Shown piece by piece: positions 57,247-57,571 of a stretch of DNA of 57,571 bases (the first letter of the stretch is position 1; every line of letters starts with the position of its first letter). The stretch is from contig NZ_JABWGX010000030.1 of NCBI RefSeq assembly GCF_021730435.1, forward strand, positions 1-57,571. Reading direction: 5' to 3'. Made by a program: the position numbers and the translations under genes. The DNA comes from Xanthobacter agilis (lineage in GTDB: Bacteria > Pseudomonadota > Alphaproteobacteria > Rhizobiales > Xanthobacteraceae). The notes below the pieces were generated by a model, which ran no database searches, was not told the DNA's origin, and saw only the letters and a list, made by a program, of their open reading frames with translations.

Positions 57247-57571
57247 ATGGAACATCTCGGCGCGCTCAATGCCTTCGTTCAGACGGCCGAGGCCGGCAGC
57301 TTTGCCGCCGCCGCGATCAAACTCGGCATTTCGGCCTCCGCAGTGGGCAAGGCGGTCGCCCGACTCGAGGAAAGGCTCGGTGTGCGCCTGTTCCACCGCT
57401 CGACCCGGTCGCTGACCCTCACGCCGGAGGGCGAGCTCTTCCGCGACCGCTGCCGTCGCATCTTCTGCGAGATCGAGGCGGCGGAACTCGAACTGTCGCA
57501 GACCCGCGCGGCGCCGCGGGGAAAACTCCGCGTCAGCCTGCCACTCATCGGCATGCTGATGATGCCGGCGG
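57247..57571 (+). CDS. LysR-family transcriptional regulator (partial, cut by window end)
   Basis: First ~108 residues of a LysR regulator; the gene continues beyond the window. The winged helix reads ALNAFVQTAEAGSFAAAAIK, LGISASAVGKAVARLEERLG and LFHRSTRSLTLTPEGELF. ATG 57247 (MEHLGALNAF) is the usual start; ATG 57220 in frame is also possible. It is divergent from the MFS-hydrolase operon and is its likely regulator. Confidence 0.9.
   Translation, partial: MEHLGALNAFVQTAEAGSFAAAAIKLGISASAVGKAVARLEERLGVRLFHRSTRSLTLTPEGELFRDRCRRIFCEIEAAELELSQTRAAPRGKLRVSLPLIGMLMMPA

Overview
The window is GC-rich chromosomal DNA from an alphaproteobacterium of the Rhizobiales (Hyphomicrobiales). The evidence is the gene content and order: plsX-fabH-ihfA-merR, class I lysyl-tRNA synthetase, Irr with a heme-regulatory Cys-Pro motif, ccm cytochrome c maturation genes beside acnA, a CBP3-type cytochrome bc1 chaperone, DUF2794 and a BTLCP peptidase. 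A member of the Xanthobacteraceae would fit, but that is inference. No rRNA, tRNA or CRISPR array was seen.

Left part (1-12.5 kb) is housekeeping. It holds a minus-strand cluster of CBP3 chaperone, DUF177/YceD, plsX, fabH, ihfA and a MerR regulator with an unusually long tail, then bamE, tpiA, and ppiD-trpE. Between 12.5 and 17.6 kb lie the cytochrome c maturation genes. They are split: ccmA-ccmB and ccmC-ccmD-ccmG are separated by about 2.1 kb that carries a small hypothetical gene, a LysR regulator and a ModE-like DNA-binding protein. Two 24-bp sequences in this insert have ModE-box geometry. acnA follows, then DUF1223, a well-structured small-RNA candidate on the minus strand, DUF2794, irr and dsbB.

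The middle (23.7-48.2 kb) is a mosaic of single genes and short operons: HNH nuclease, esterase, AlkA-type glycosylase, gluQ, an AEC carrier, SCO1, a family 2 glycosyltransferase, a solute-binding protein, a TetR regulator with a clear operator, lysS, a diguanylate cyclase, a 1-Cys peroxiredoxin, CBS-domain protein, rhomboid protease, BTLCP peptidase, gamma-type carbonic anhydrase, two tandem methyl-accepting chemotaxis proteins of identical length, then mtnN-rsmB and guaA.

The right end (48.2-57.6 kb) looks like a genomic island inserted at the 3' end of guaA. A P4-type tyrosine integrase follows guaA and is preceded by repeated TGACGGTA motifs. Next comes a two-gene anti-phage module: an OLD-type ATPase-TOPRIM nuclease and a UvrD-like helicase with an ATGA overlap, the architecture of Gabija (GajA-GajB). 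An AlpA-like regulator, a serine beta-lactamase-like hydrolase, an MFS exporter and a truncated LysR gene complete the window. The right boundary of the island was not found.

The strongest leads for something little described are the Gabija-like module with an enlarged nuclease, the structured RNA near 21.5 kb with two C-rich loops, and the putative molybdate-responsive cassette that splits the ccm cluster.
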